NCBI RefSeq assembly: GCF_000949475.1
Contig: NZ_JRHC01000001.1
Span: 496,001-560,000 of the forward strand
Reading direction: 5' to 3'
DNA length: 64,000 nucleotides
Origin: Draconibacterium sediminis
GTDB taxonomy: Bacteria > Bacteroidota > Bacteroidia > Bacteroidales > Prolixibacteraceae
Under the pieces are notes generated by a model, which saw nothing but the letters and a program-made list of their open reading frames with translations, did not search any database and was not told the origin of the DNA. Within the stretch, counting starts at the first letter, position 1. Each line of letters opens with the position of its first letter. Position numbers and translations under genes: made by a program. Of this stretch, positions 35,360-43,182 are shown piece by piece.

Positions 35360-36297
35360 TGGGAAAACGAACAAAAATAGCAGCTTTTTTAATTCTTACC
35401 CTTGTGGTTTTGCTACAAGGGAAAGAGGGCAGTGCTCAGCAAGATCCCATGTACACGCAGTATATGGATAACCTGCAGGTGCTAAATCCGGGATATGCCG
35501 GTTCGCAGGGAATTGGAAATATTTTAATGGTGGCACGCAGCCAGTGGGTGGAGTTCGATGGCGCTCCGGCAACACGTTCGTTTACCTACAACACTTCGTA
35601 TGACGAGCAAAATATTGGTGTGGGTTTCTCGCTGATGTCCGACCAGATCGGGCCGCTGAAACAAACCGGATTTTATGCCGACTACTCTTACTTTCTTCCG
35701 GTTTCTGAAAAATTTAAGTTGGGCTTAGGACTTAAAGGTGGTGTGAGTTTTTATCGGGCCAGCCTTGTTGCGCTTAAAACAGTTGATTCCGACCCGGTAT
35801 TTAACCACGATATTTACGAGAACTTTCTGCCCAATGTTGGTGTGGGATTGTTTTTGTATTCCGAAACTACCTATTTCGGCTTATCGGTTCCGAAGCTAAT
35901 TGATAATATAATTATTAACGAAGACGTAAAAACCGATTACATTAATAAACAGCAGCGGCACATGTATTTTGTGGCCGGGCACCGCTTTGATTTTAGCGAA
36001 GATTTTCAGCTAAAAACAAACGGAATGATGCGATGGGTTAAAAGTGCTCCTCTTTCGGTTGATCTGACTGTGATGGGCGGTTTCCGCGATAAATTCTGGG
36101 TGGGAGCCATGTATCGTTTTGGTGATGCGTATGGTATGCTGGTTAAGTTTAATCCCTCACCCAAAATGTCGATCGGTTATGCCTACGATATTACCGTTTC
36201 TGAGTTAAGCGCCTTTAGCAGCGGTACGCACGAAATCATGTTTAGCTATAATCTCGATCTCTTTGGCCGTGGCGGCCAGGCAACAGCTGAAAAGTAA
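35359..36297 (+). CDS. PorP/SprF family T9SS outer-membrane protein
   Basis: A 312-residue beta-barrel protein with a signal peptide ending near SAQQDP. The mature start, QQDPMYTQYMDNLQVLNPGY (positions 27-46, with the invariant QYMDN and NPGYAGS), is the hallmark of PorP/SprF. The barrel ends in EIMFSYNLDL. SprF-type members are dedicated partners for export of a cotranscribed type B cargo protein such as SprB. Here the cargo gene lies directly upstream with a one-base overlap, implying translational coupling. Confidence 0.94.
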   Translation: MGKRTKIAAFLILTLVVLLQGKEGSAQQDPMYTQYMDNLQVLNPGYAGSQGIGNILMVARSQWVEFDGAPATRSFTYNTSYDEQNIGVGFSLMSDQIGPLKQTGFYADYSYFLPVSEKFKLGLGLKGGVSFYRASLVALKTVDSDPVFNHDIYENFLPNVGVGLFLYSETTYFGLSVPKLIDNIIINEDVKTDYINKQQRHMYFVAGHRFDFSEDFQLKTNGMMRWVKSAPLSVDLTVMGGFRDKFWVGAMYRFGDAYGMLVKFNPSPKMSIGYAYDITVSELSAFSSGTHEIMFSYNLDLFGRGGQATAEK

Positions 36298-36336
36298 TCC
36301 CTGATGGCTCACCGCAGCCATAAAAATGTTTCACAA

Positions 36337-36490
36337 ATCTATGTTTTCGCAGTTGAAAGCGGGCATTTTTTCAAAAAAGTGGCCCCTATCGCATGCGAAA
36401 GGTAATGTTTCTTGAAGAAAATGGCCTCCGATAACTGCGGAAGGCAATGATTTTACAAAAAAATGCCCTCTATCGCACTTGGTAGAACAG
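36337..36490. repeat. Second tandem repeat with 42-bp period
   Basis: GTGGCC at 36379, ATGGCC at 36421 and ATGCCC at 36463 are exactly 42 bp apart and sit in units that share GAAAG/GGAAGG, an AATG word, a T-rich/A-rich centre and a CTATCGCA-like end. Three good copies and a weak fourth on the left are visible. The minus-strand ORF across it (36331-36522) shows a 14-residue repeat (CDRGHFF, VIGGHFL, CDRGHFF) and has no homology that I recognise. No gene is called. Confidence 0.75.
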
Positions 36491-36596
36491 GGACTGATGC
36501 TATCGTGAGAAAAAACAAGCATGATTCCCTATTATCGCTAACAGAGATGAAAGTGAGGCGTGTCGACAGCATTTCATAGAAATAGTCAGATTACCA

Positions 36597-36640
36597 GGCG
36601 CATAAAACGATTGTGCATTGAACAACATTTCGAATGCGCC
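36597..36640. repeat. Hairpin module related to the 18.7-kb locus
   Basis: GGCGCAT (36597-36603) and ATGCGCC (36634-36640) pair perfectly; the interior CATTGAACAAC resembles CATATTGAAAAT of the hairpin at 18677-18721. Confidence 0.55.
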
Positions 36641-36661
36641 TTTGATTGGCTGTCACATCAA

Positions 36662-36819
36662 CCCCGGGTTTCACCCGAGGTTATTCATATTTTAGCCCTT
36701 CGGGATATTGAGCAGAATTAAAAAGTTAAGACGAGTTTATTAACCAGCTATTTTGGAATTGTAAACTTTTAATGACGCTGGAAGCGTCTAATGTGAATAA
36801 CCCGGCGCGTAGCGCCGGG
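36662..36819. repeat. REP-like palindromes in the gap before the amylase gene
   Basis: CCCCGGGT and ACCCGAGG close a short hairpin at 36663-36681. CCCTTCGGGATAT near 36698-36710 is the inverse of the 18.78-kb palindrome. CCCGGCGC (36801-36808) and GCGCCGGG (36812-36819) form an 8-bp stem with a 3-nt loop. The whole gap 36298-36977 has no credible gene. Confidence 0.6.
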
Positions 36820-36928
36820 ATGAAATATCCAAAGGGAAATCGTCCGGCGAAGTAGGCCGATCGAAGCCAGATGGTTCTCCAGGACGAAATTCAAACGGCA
36901 ATACACGTAAAAAGATGGGGCTTCTCAG

Positions 36929-36953
36929 AAAAAAAGCCGGGAGTTACCCCGGC
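36929..36953 (-). terminator. Terminator of the susC-susD-susE-amylase operon
   Basis: GCCGGG (36936-36941) and CCCGGC (36948-36953) form the stem; the minus strand continues into seven T. Confidence 0.88.
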
Positions 36954-36977
36954 CTCTAAATCGTATTTTTTCTAAAA

Positions 36978-39731
36978 CTATTTTACCAAAACCTTTTGTG
37001 TGGTGCTGTTTCCGTTTTGTACAACGCGGATTAAATAAACACCCGGTGTAAAATTCTGCACATTAATTTCAACATTGTTTTTGCGTAAGTCGTTTGCCTG
37101 ATATTGTAAAGTTCCGGCAATTGAATACACCTGAACTGTAGAAATGGTTTTATCCGAAGCTACCGTCAGTTTATTCGACGCAGGATTGGGATAAACCTGC
37201 AAATCGCTACTCATCATTTTCGGTTCATCAATATCAGTTATAATACTTGGCTCTTCAAACTGTTGTGTTGAATACAGGCGGTATTCGCCCGGAGCAAACG
37301 TAAAGGATTGATTTGTTGTTGCTATTTCAATCGAGTCACCACTGAAAAACTCGTAGTATTTCCCTGTTTCCGGGAAATCGATAGATACATCGGTTTCAGT
37401 GATGCCAAAGTTGCCCAGGGCAATTGCATGATTACCCGCGTTACTTGAAATAAACCATTTTGTGGCACCCGAAAGACTATGGGTAAATGTTTCGGGCGAG
37501 AACTCATCGTAGGTTTGTTTTAGTTCGTTCAATTTTGCCATTACCTGGAACAGATCGGTACGATCGGTATTGTTCAGGTATTGCCAGTACGGAGGTTTTT
37601 CCGAGAGGCGGCAGTCGTTGCTTATCGAACCATCAACACAACGGTTTATCGACAGGTCGTAACCGCGCTCGCCAAATTGCCAGATCATTTTTGGCCCGGG
37701 CAGCAACAAATGAAACAGTGAGTTCAACTCAATTCGTTGCAAGGCGGTGGTCTGGTTTTTAATGTTGTAATCGTCGGTACTAAGCCCCGTGTTTTTAATG
37801 GTGTACATAATGCGCTCTTCGTCGTGGCTTTCAGGGTACGAAACCAGGTTGGGTTCATTCCAGTTTCTTTGTGAGTACACTGCCCAGCTCAGGTCTGAAT
37901 TTCCGGTTTGCCCGGCTGCTGCGTTTTGGTAGCTTCCGTGCATGTTTCCCCAAAGGAGTATACCGTGGTTGGCCAGCTCAGTTTCTTCCGAGTTATCTGC
38001 CAGGTGCTCGAAAATTACCAGTGCATCAGCGTTGCGTTTCCAAATTTCGTCGCTCATTCGTTTCAGATTGGCAATCCGGGCGGCATCGTATTCGCTGCCC
38101 CAGCTCGATGGTCCGTATGGTGTGTTTGAAAAGCCCTTTGTAAAATCGAAACGGAAACCATCAACTTTATATTCGCTCATCCAAAACGATGATACACTGT
38201 CGACCAACTCTTTGGTTGCGGCGGTTTCGTGGTTAAAATCGTAACCCCATCGCAGGCTTGAATTCTGGAAATTGCTTTCCTGGTTGTACCATGGATTATC
38301 GGCTGTAACCACCCAGTTGTCCATGTACATTTGAACAAACGGACTTTGCCCGTAACTGTGGTTTAACACCATATCAATTACCACTGCAATTCCACGTTGG
38401 TGGCATTCGTCAATCAGTTCTTTTAATTTGTCTTTTGGGCCGTAATATTTGTCGGGTGCAAAATAAAACGACGGGTTGTATCCCCAGCTGCTGTTACCTT
38501 CAAACTCGTTCACCGGCATCAGTTCCAGCACATTTATACGCAAATCTTCCAGGTAATCCAACTGGTCGATAACGGCCTGGTAGGTGTGTTCTGTCATAAA
38601 ATCGCGTACCAGCAATTCGTAAATCACCAGTTTGTTTTTATCGGGCGTTTCAAAGTCGGTAACCTGCCAGTTGTAAGGTGTTTGTGCAGTTTGCAGCACC
38701 GACACAATTCCTTCAGTTAAACCTTCAGGATATGCTTTTAGATTGGGGTATGTTGCTTCATCGATGTAGCTGTCGTTCCAGGGGTCTAATATTTTTTCGG
38801 TGTAGGGGTCGGCAATACGAATGTTTCCATCAATAAGGTACTGGTAGGCATACTCTGTTCCGGCTTCCAAGCCGTTAAGTTCCAGCCAGAAATAGTCGCC
38901 GTCTTTTTTCATCAGGTAATTGTCGGAAAGTTGCCAGTCGTTAAAATCGCCCTGTACGTAAACAAATTCTTTTAGTGGCGCCCACAGCACCAGTGCCGCG
39001 GTGTTATCGTCGATGTAGTTGATTCCTTTTTTATATCCTGCGGGTAGTGGTTCGTTAACCACATTGCTGCCTACAAAAATATTCAGCGAATCGAAAACGG
39101 TTTCGCCGTTGGCGGTGGCTTCGGCAATCAGCCAGTAGTTTCCGCTTTCGGTAAAAGTATGTGTGGTGGTAATTTCGGTGCCTGTATTTTGGGTTAATAC
39201 CGTTTCATCGAGACTAAGTTTTAAATCGGCCTCTGCCGATGATTGAGCTGAAAAAGTTATTGCCTCGTTTATCTTAAGTATAGAAGAGCCCGAGGGTTGG
39301 GTAATATTCACAACCAGTCCTTCTTCGAAAACAGTTACAAAAAGGTCGGAAGTTTGCTGGCTTCCATCTGCCGAACGAAAAACCAGGCAAAGTTCAGTTA
39401 CCACATCTCCGGCTGCAATACTATAAAAGCTGTTGATATCGGGAGTGATAACAAGCTCGTAAATGCCTTCACCAATATACGTTAGCTGAGGTTGTGTGTC
39501 GTTGTTTCCCCACGATTCAATTACATATTGCCATCGGTCTTCACCAATTGTAACTCCTGTATGGGCGTACAAATCTCCTGTAAAATAATTAAGCCGGCTG
39601 TCTTGGGCCGAGTTAAACGTAATGGTAACAGGCTGTGTGGCCACCGGAAATTCGGGATTGGTGGTAATTTGTGCCCTTGCATTTATAGCAAAAACAAACA
39701 GGCTTATCAGGAATATAAAAGACTTGTACAT
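36978..39731 (-). CDS. T9SS-exported GH13 alpha-amylase
   Basis: The start is the ATG complementary to 39729-39731, giving a signal peptide (MYKSFIFLISLFVFAINARA) and 917 residues. N-terminal beta domains (about 20-230) precede a CBM48/E-set-like module (APLKEFVYVQGDFNDW) and a GH13 catalytic domain with VDGFRFDF (nucleophile Asp), LVIFEHL (acid/base Glu) and SYPESHDEER (third carboxylate region). A type A T9SS sorting domain closes the protein (LQVYPNPASNKL to TTQKVLVK). It should be secreted and cut starch or maltodextrin outside the cell. It takes the place of the SusG lipoprotein of classical Sus systems. It is the last gene of the susC operon. Confidence 0.92.
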   Translation of the reverse strand: MYKSFIFLISLFVFAINARAQITTNPEFPVATQPVTITFNSAQDSRLNYFTGDLYAHTGVTIGEDRWQYVIESWGNNDTQPQLTYIGEGIYELVITPDINSFYSIAAGDVVTELCLVFRSADGSQQTSDLFVTVFEEGLVVNITQPSGSSILKINEAITFSAQSSAEADLKLSLDETVLTQNTGTEITTTHTFTESGNYWLIAEATANGETVFDSLNIFVGSNVVNEPLPAGYKKGINYIDDNTAALVLWAPLKEFVYVQGDFNDWQLSDNYLMKKDGDYFWLELNGLEAGTEYAYQYLIDGNIRIADPYTEKILDPWNDSYIDEATYPNLKAYPEGLTEGIVSVLQTAQTPYNWQVTDFETPDKNKLVIYELLVRDFMTEHTYQAVIDQLDYLEDLRINVLELMPVNEFEGNSSWGYNPSFYFAPDKYYGPKDKLKELIDECHQRGIAVVIDMVLNHSYGQSPFVQMYMDNWVVTADNPWYNQESNFQNSSLRWGYDFNHETAATKELVDSVSSFWMSEYKVDGFRFDFTKGFSNTPYGPSSWGSEYDAARIANLKRMSDEIWKRNADALVIFEHLADNSEETELANHGILLWGNMHGSYQNAAAGQTGNSDLSWAVYSQRNWNEPNLVSYPESHDEERIMYTIKNTGLSTDDYNIKNQTTALQRIELNSLFHLLLPGPKMIWQFGERGYDLSINRCVDGSISNDCRLSEKPPYWQYLNNTDRTDLFQVMAKLNELKQTYDEFSPETFTHSLSGATKWFISSNAGNHAIALGNFGITETDVSIDFPETGKYYEFFSGDSIEIATTNQSFTFAPGEYRLYSTQQFEEPSIITDIDEPKMMSSDLQVYPNPASNKLTVASDKTISTVQVYSIAGTLQYQANDLRKNNVEINVQNFTPGVYLIRVVQNGNSTTQKVLVK

Positions 39732-39803
39732 TGTAATTGTTTTAGGATAAAAAAACAGGTAGTGCCAAATAAAAAGCACTACCTGTTGTATCATAACTTA
39801 CAG

Positions 39804-40925
39804 TTATTGTGCTGTAATTTTATAGGTATATTCTGAGAAGTCAATCTCAATTTTATAAGTACCTGCTGAAGCCGGTTCCGGAATTTCTGCCGGATCAGGA
39901 TCAGCATCGCCCGAACGGTAAGCAAGTTTACCCAACAAGCTGTTTCCGTTGCCGTCAGAACCCCACTGAGGAGCCCATGCACCGCTGTTGGTAGCCATAA
40001 TTTTCATTCCGCCGTTGCCAACCGAAAGATCGGTTACCAGTGAGTATTTACCAACACCGTCTTTTGTGAATGCAATTCCGTTTGCCGGATCCCAGCCAAC
40101 AGTAGTTGCACCACCTACCAGGTAAATTACATCCGGAATTGGATAAACCGAATAGGTAAGGTTGGTAATGTCAACATCAATGCGGTAGTCGCCTTCAACC
40201 GAAGGAGATGGAATTGATGGTGGGTCAGTATCATCTTCAGTTGGACGATAAACCAAATTACCACTGGTAGTTGTTGCAGCGTCATCAGTTCCCCACATTG
40301 GAGCCCATTGTCCCTGAGTTTGAATAAACTTGTAGTATTTATCGGCTTGCAGGTGTGCAGCAATTCCGTATTTACCACTCGACATGTACGGTGCTTCCAG
40401 TGTAGTATTGTTATCCCATCCTGCATCGGTTGCATCTCCTAACAAATAAAGAGGAGGCAATTTGATGGAATAAGTAATTACGTTGAAGCTGAACGTTTCT
40501 GATGGTAAGGCATTTGCGTAATCACTAACTGAAGCTTCAACTCTTATTTCAAGAGGAGTTTCCACTCCAGTTGGGTATTCCATCGATGTTAACAGCGAGT
40601 TTAATTCTCCAACTGTAATATCGTATCCCAATTCAGCTGACGAAACAATTATGGTAGAATTAGCAAAGTCGTTACCGGCATCGTCAATTTTTAGCAAGTA
40701 AGAAATTGCTGCCTGGAAACCAAAATCTGCTTCAGTCCAGTCAAAAGAGAACAGTACATCATCTGCTTCTTCTTCGGTAAGCAAATAAGTGCCACCGGAA
40801 GTTTCTGAAGCGGTAAGAACCGGGCTGTTTCCGTAATTAATCACCGGATCGAATGTCTCGTTCTCGCAAGAAACAAACACCAGCAAAGCAGCCAGAATAC
40901 TTAATATATAATTTATCTTTTTCAT
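39804..40925 (-). CDS. SusE-like starch-binding lipoprotein
   Basis: A 373-residue lipoprotein (lipobox VFVS-C20). Residues about 25-150 form the SusE-type N-terminal domain (SPVLTASETSGGTYLLTEEE). Two homologous carbohydrate-binding modules follow at about 158-262 and 265-373; each has an LxGxAT-x-x-GWD opening, a WAPxWG segment with the aromatic residues that stack on glucose rings, and a Y-x-I/V-x-V/I-D-I/F ending. It should bind malto-oligosaccharides at the cell surface. It lies between susD and the amylase gene, in the usual order. Confidence 0.9.
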   Translation of the reverse strand: MKKINYILSILAALLVFVSCENETFDPVINYGNSPVLTASETSGGTYLLTEEEADDVLFSFDWTEADFGFQAAISYLLKIDDAGNDFANSTIIVSSAELGYDITVGELNSLLTSMEYPTGVETPLEIRVEASVSDYANALPSETFSFNVITYSIKLPPLYLLGDATDAGWDNNTTLEAPYMSSGKYGIAAHLQADKYYKFIQTQGQWAPMWGTDDAATTTSGNLVYRPTEDDTDPPSIPSPSVEGDYRIDVDITNLTYSVYPIPDVIYLVGGATTVGWDPANGIAFTKDGVGKYSLVTDLSVGNGGMKIMATNSGAWAPQWGSDGNGNSLLGKLAYRSGDADPDPAEIPEPASAGTYKIEIDFSEYTYKITAQ

Positions 40926-40946
40926 GATCTATAATTTTGCAAGTGA

Positions 40947-43163
40947 TTAATATCCTGAGTTTTGAGATAGATTTGGATTGGCACTTACATCTGAAGAAGG
41001 AAGTGGGTAAATGTTGTATTTGGCATCAACACCAATACCTTCTTTAACAGCTCCTTTCCAAGCCCAAACGTAGTCGGAGCCGGTGAATTTGCCAAAACGA
41101 ATCAGGTCGGTTCTGCGGTGTCCTTCCCAGTACAATTCACGCGCACGTTCATCCAAAATAAAGTCGAGTGTAAGGTCGGCTTCGGTCATGTTACCAAAGT
41201 CGTCGCCATATGCTCTTTCGCGCAATTCGTTAACGTACGACAGTGCAGTGCTCATGCTTCCGCCACCACCGCGCAGTACTGCCTCGGCATACATCAGGTA
41301 AGCATCGGCCAAACGGAACATCGGGAAATCAGTGTCGGGATGTGTTAAATCCGATCCGGTTTCGCCGGTAGAAGTTACGTTTTTCCACTTGGTAATGGCA
41401 TAACCGTTTGTGAACTCAAACAGGTCATCAATTTCAAGTGTTTGCCCGTCGGTGAAGAACAAGGCGCGGCCATCAGAACTGAATTTCTCAACTGTGTAAG
41501 TATAATCCGGCGATTCCAGTTTCATGGTAATTTTGTAGCTACCGCCCTCAGCAATGGCAATGTTTAAACCACCTGCATCCAAAACACCATCGGCACCGTC
41601 ATCGCCATAGTTCAGGTCCCAACCGTCGTTAGCGCGGAATTTAATTTCGCCCGCAGCCAGATCGATTTCGGCAACCCATGTTTTGCTGGCAGCATCAAAC
41701 TCCATGTTTTGGTCCGAATCCCAGCCACCTGCTGTAGCTGATCCGATAATTCCCCAATCGGTTTTCATTACTGAATATGTACCATCAACTGTATTTACAT
41801 TTATCTTGTAGTAGCCAGCCTCGTCAACTGAAAGGTTTTGTCCGTTTGGTTCCAGTGAGCCGTCGCCACCGTCGTCTCCCCAGTTCACATCCCAGTTTGG
41901 CCCGGCGGTAAATTTAAATTCACCTGCATCGGCAAAATATACATAACCTTCGTAGTTATCATCAGAATTAACCGAAGCCAGTGTTGGTGCTACATCCGGC
42001 GACCAGTCGCTTTCGCTGTAACCCGCTGCAACCTGGTAGCCACCAGGTACATAAATTACCGGATAGTCAGCAGTTGCATTAACACTTTTTAATTTTGGAG
42101 CCATGGTTTCCAAATCAAGGAATTTGCCAACAAACTCTTTGGTTGTTCTTAAACCACTCCATCCGCCGTCGATACCAAATTCAGCAGGGTCCATTGTTCC
42201 TCCAACAGGTGCGTGAACAAGGAAAGTTGTTCCACCCCAGGTACGAATGTTGGTTCCATCCTGAATAATTGGGAAAATGGTTTCGCTTGATGTATGGTTA
42301 TCAGCAAGGAACATGTGCGAATATTCCGGATTGAGCGAATAGCCTGCGTTAATTACTTTTTCCGAGTAGCTAAGCGCATCGTTAAATCGTGCTGTTCCGG
42401 TGTAAACTTCGGCATTTAAATACATTTTTGCCAAAACCATCCAAACAGTTGCCTGGTCGGCTCTTCCATATTCGGCACTTCCGGGTGCTGCAAGTTCGTT
42501 TTCAACAGCCAGTAATTCCGATTCAACATAGTTAAACAGGTCGGTTCTTGAAATCTGCTCCGGGAAGAATGCTCCAACGTTGTCTTCTTCGGTAACAAAT
42601 GGTACGCTACCAAATAAGTCAACAGCATGGTAGTAGCTCAGTGCACGCAGGAAACGGGCTTCTGCACGGTACATTTCAATGTCGGTACGGATAGCGCCGT
42701 CGATTCCGCGTCCGTCTAATTTATCGGCAGTTGTTTCGCGAATAAACTCGTTACACAACGACACCTGGTAAAAAATACGGTAATACAGGTTGGTAATAAA
42801 ACCATCGTCGGCCGACCAGTCTATATCGTGGAAATCGCGCAAGGTAGCATCGTTCCATCCAATAACTGCTTCATCGGTTGGAAGCTCCTGTGCATACCAG
42901 TAAGCACGCAGGTACTGACCGAAACCTTCGTCCAAACCACTAAGGTCGTTGTTTCCGCTTGGTCCTTGCTGGCCACTAACTGCTAAACCTGCATATAGTT
43001 TTGCCAGAACTTGAATGTAGTTGTTCGGATTTTCGTAAACACTTTCCGAGGTAACCACATCTTCATCGATTGGCACGGTGTCCAAATCGTTGGTACATGA
43101 TGTAATTGCAAGCAGTGCTGCAAGTACTATTATGCTTAAATATTTAAATTTCTTTATTATCAT
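40947..43163 (-). CDS. SusD/RagB lipoprotein with inserted SusE/F-like domains
   Basis: A 738-residue lipoprotein (lipobox LAITS-C23), well above the usual 500-600. Residues 24-370 and 563-738 give a normal SusD fold with TPR helices (RAEARFLRALSYYHAVDLFG split around 167-185) and the conserved end DERARELYWEGHRRTDLIRFG split over 671-691. Between them, about 370-562, lie two SusE/F-like modules: FKFTAGPNWDVNWGDDGGDG near 416-435, and GIIGSATAGGWD at 471-482 followed by KFRANDGWDLNYGDDGADG near 508-526. These match starch-binding modules normally found in SusE/SusF. SusD caps the SusC barrel; the insert may add glycan-binding sites. Confidence 0.93.
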   Translation of the reverse strand: MIIKKFKYLSIIVLAALLAITSCTNDLDTVPIDEDVVTSESVYENPNNYIQVLAKLYAGLAVSGQQGPSGNNDLSGLDEGFGQYLRAYWYAQELPTDEAVIGWNDATLRDFHDIDWSADDGFITNLYYRIFYQVSLCNEFIRETTADKLDGRGIDGAIRTDIEMYRAEARFLRALSYYHAVDLFGSVPFVTEEDNVGAFFPEQISRTDLFNYVESELLAVENELAAPGSAEYGRADQATVWMVLAKMYLNAEVYTGTARFNDALSYSEKVINAGYSLNPEYSHMFLADNHTSSETIFPIIQDGTNIRTWGGTTFLVHAPVGGTMDPAEFGIDGGWSGLRTTKEFVGKFLDLETMAPKLKSVNATADYPVIYVPGGYQVAAGYSESDWSPDVAPTLASVNSDDNYEGYVYFADAGEFKFTAGPNWDVNWGDDGGDGSLEPNGQNLSVDEAGYYKINVNTVDGTYSVMKTDWGIIGSATAGGWDSDQNMEFDAASKTWVAEIDLAAGEIKFRANDGWDLNYGDDGADGVLDAGGLNIAIAEGGSYKITMKLESPDYTYTVEKFSSDGRALFFTDGQTLEIDDLFEFTNGYAITKWKNVTSTGETGSDLTHPDTDFPMFRLADAYLMYAEAVLRGGGGSMSTALSYVNELRERAYGDDFGNMTEADLTLDFILDERARELYWEGHRRTDLIRFGKFTGSDYVWAWKGAVKEGIGVDAKYNIYPLPSSDVSANPNLSQNSGY

Positions 43164-43182
43164 GGTTATCAGTTTTTAGAGA

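Noticed and set aside
36331-36522. 63-codon minus-strand ORF with 14-residue repeats
   Set aside because: Explained by the 42-bp DNA repeat; no signal for a real gene.
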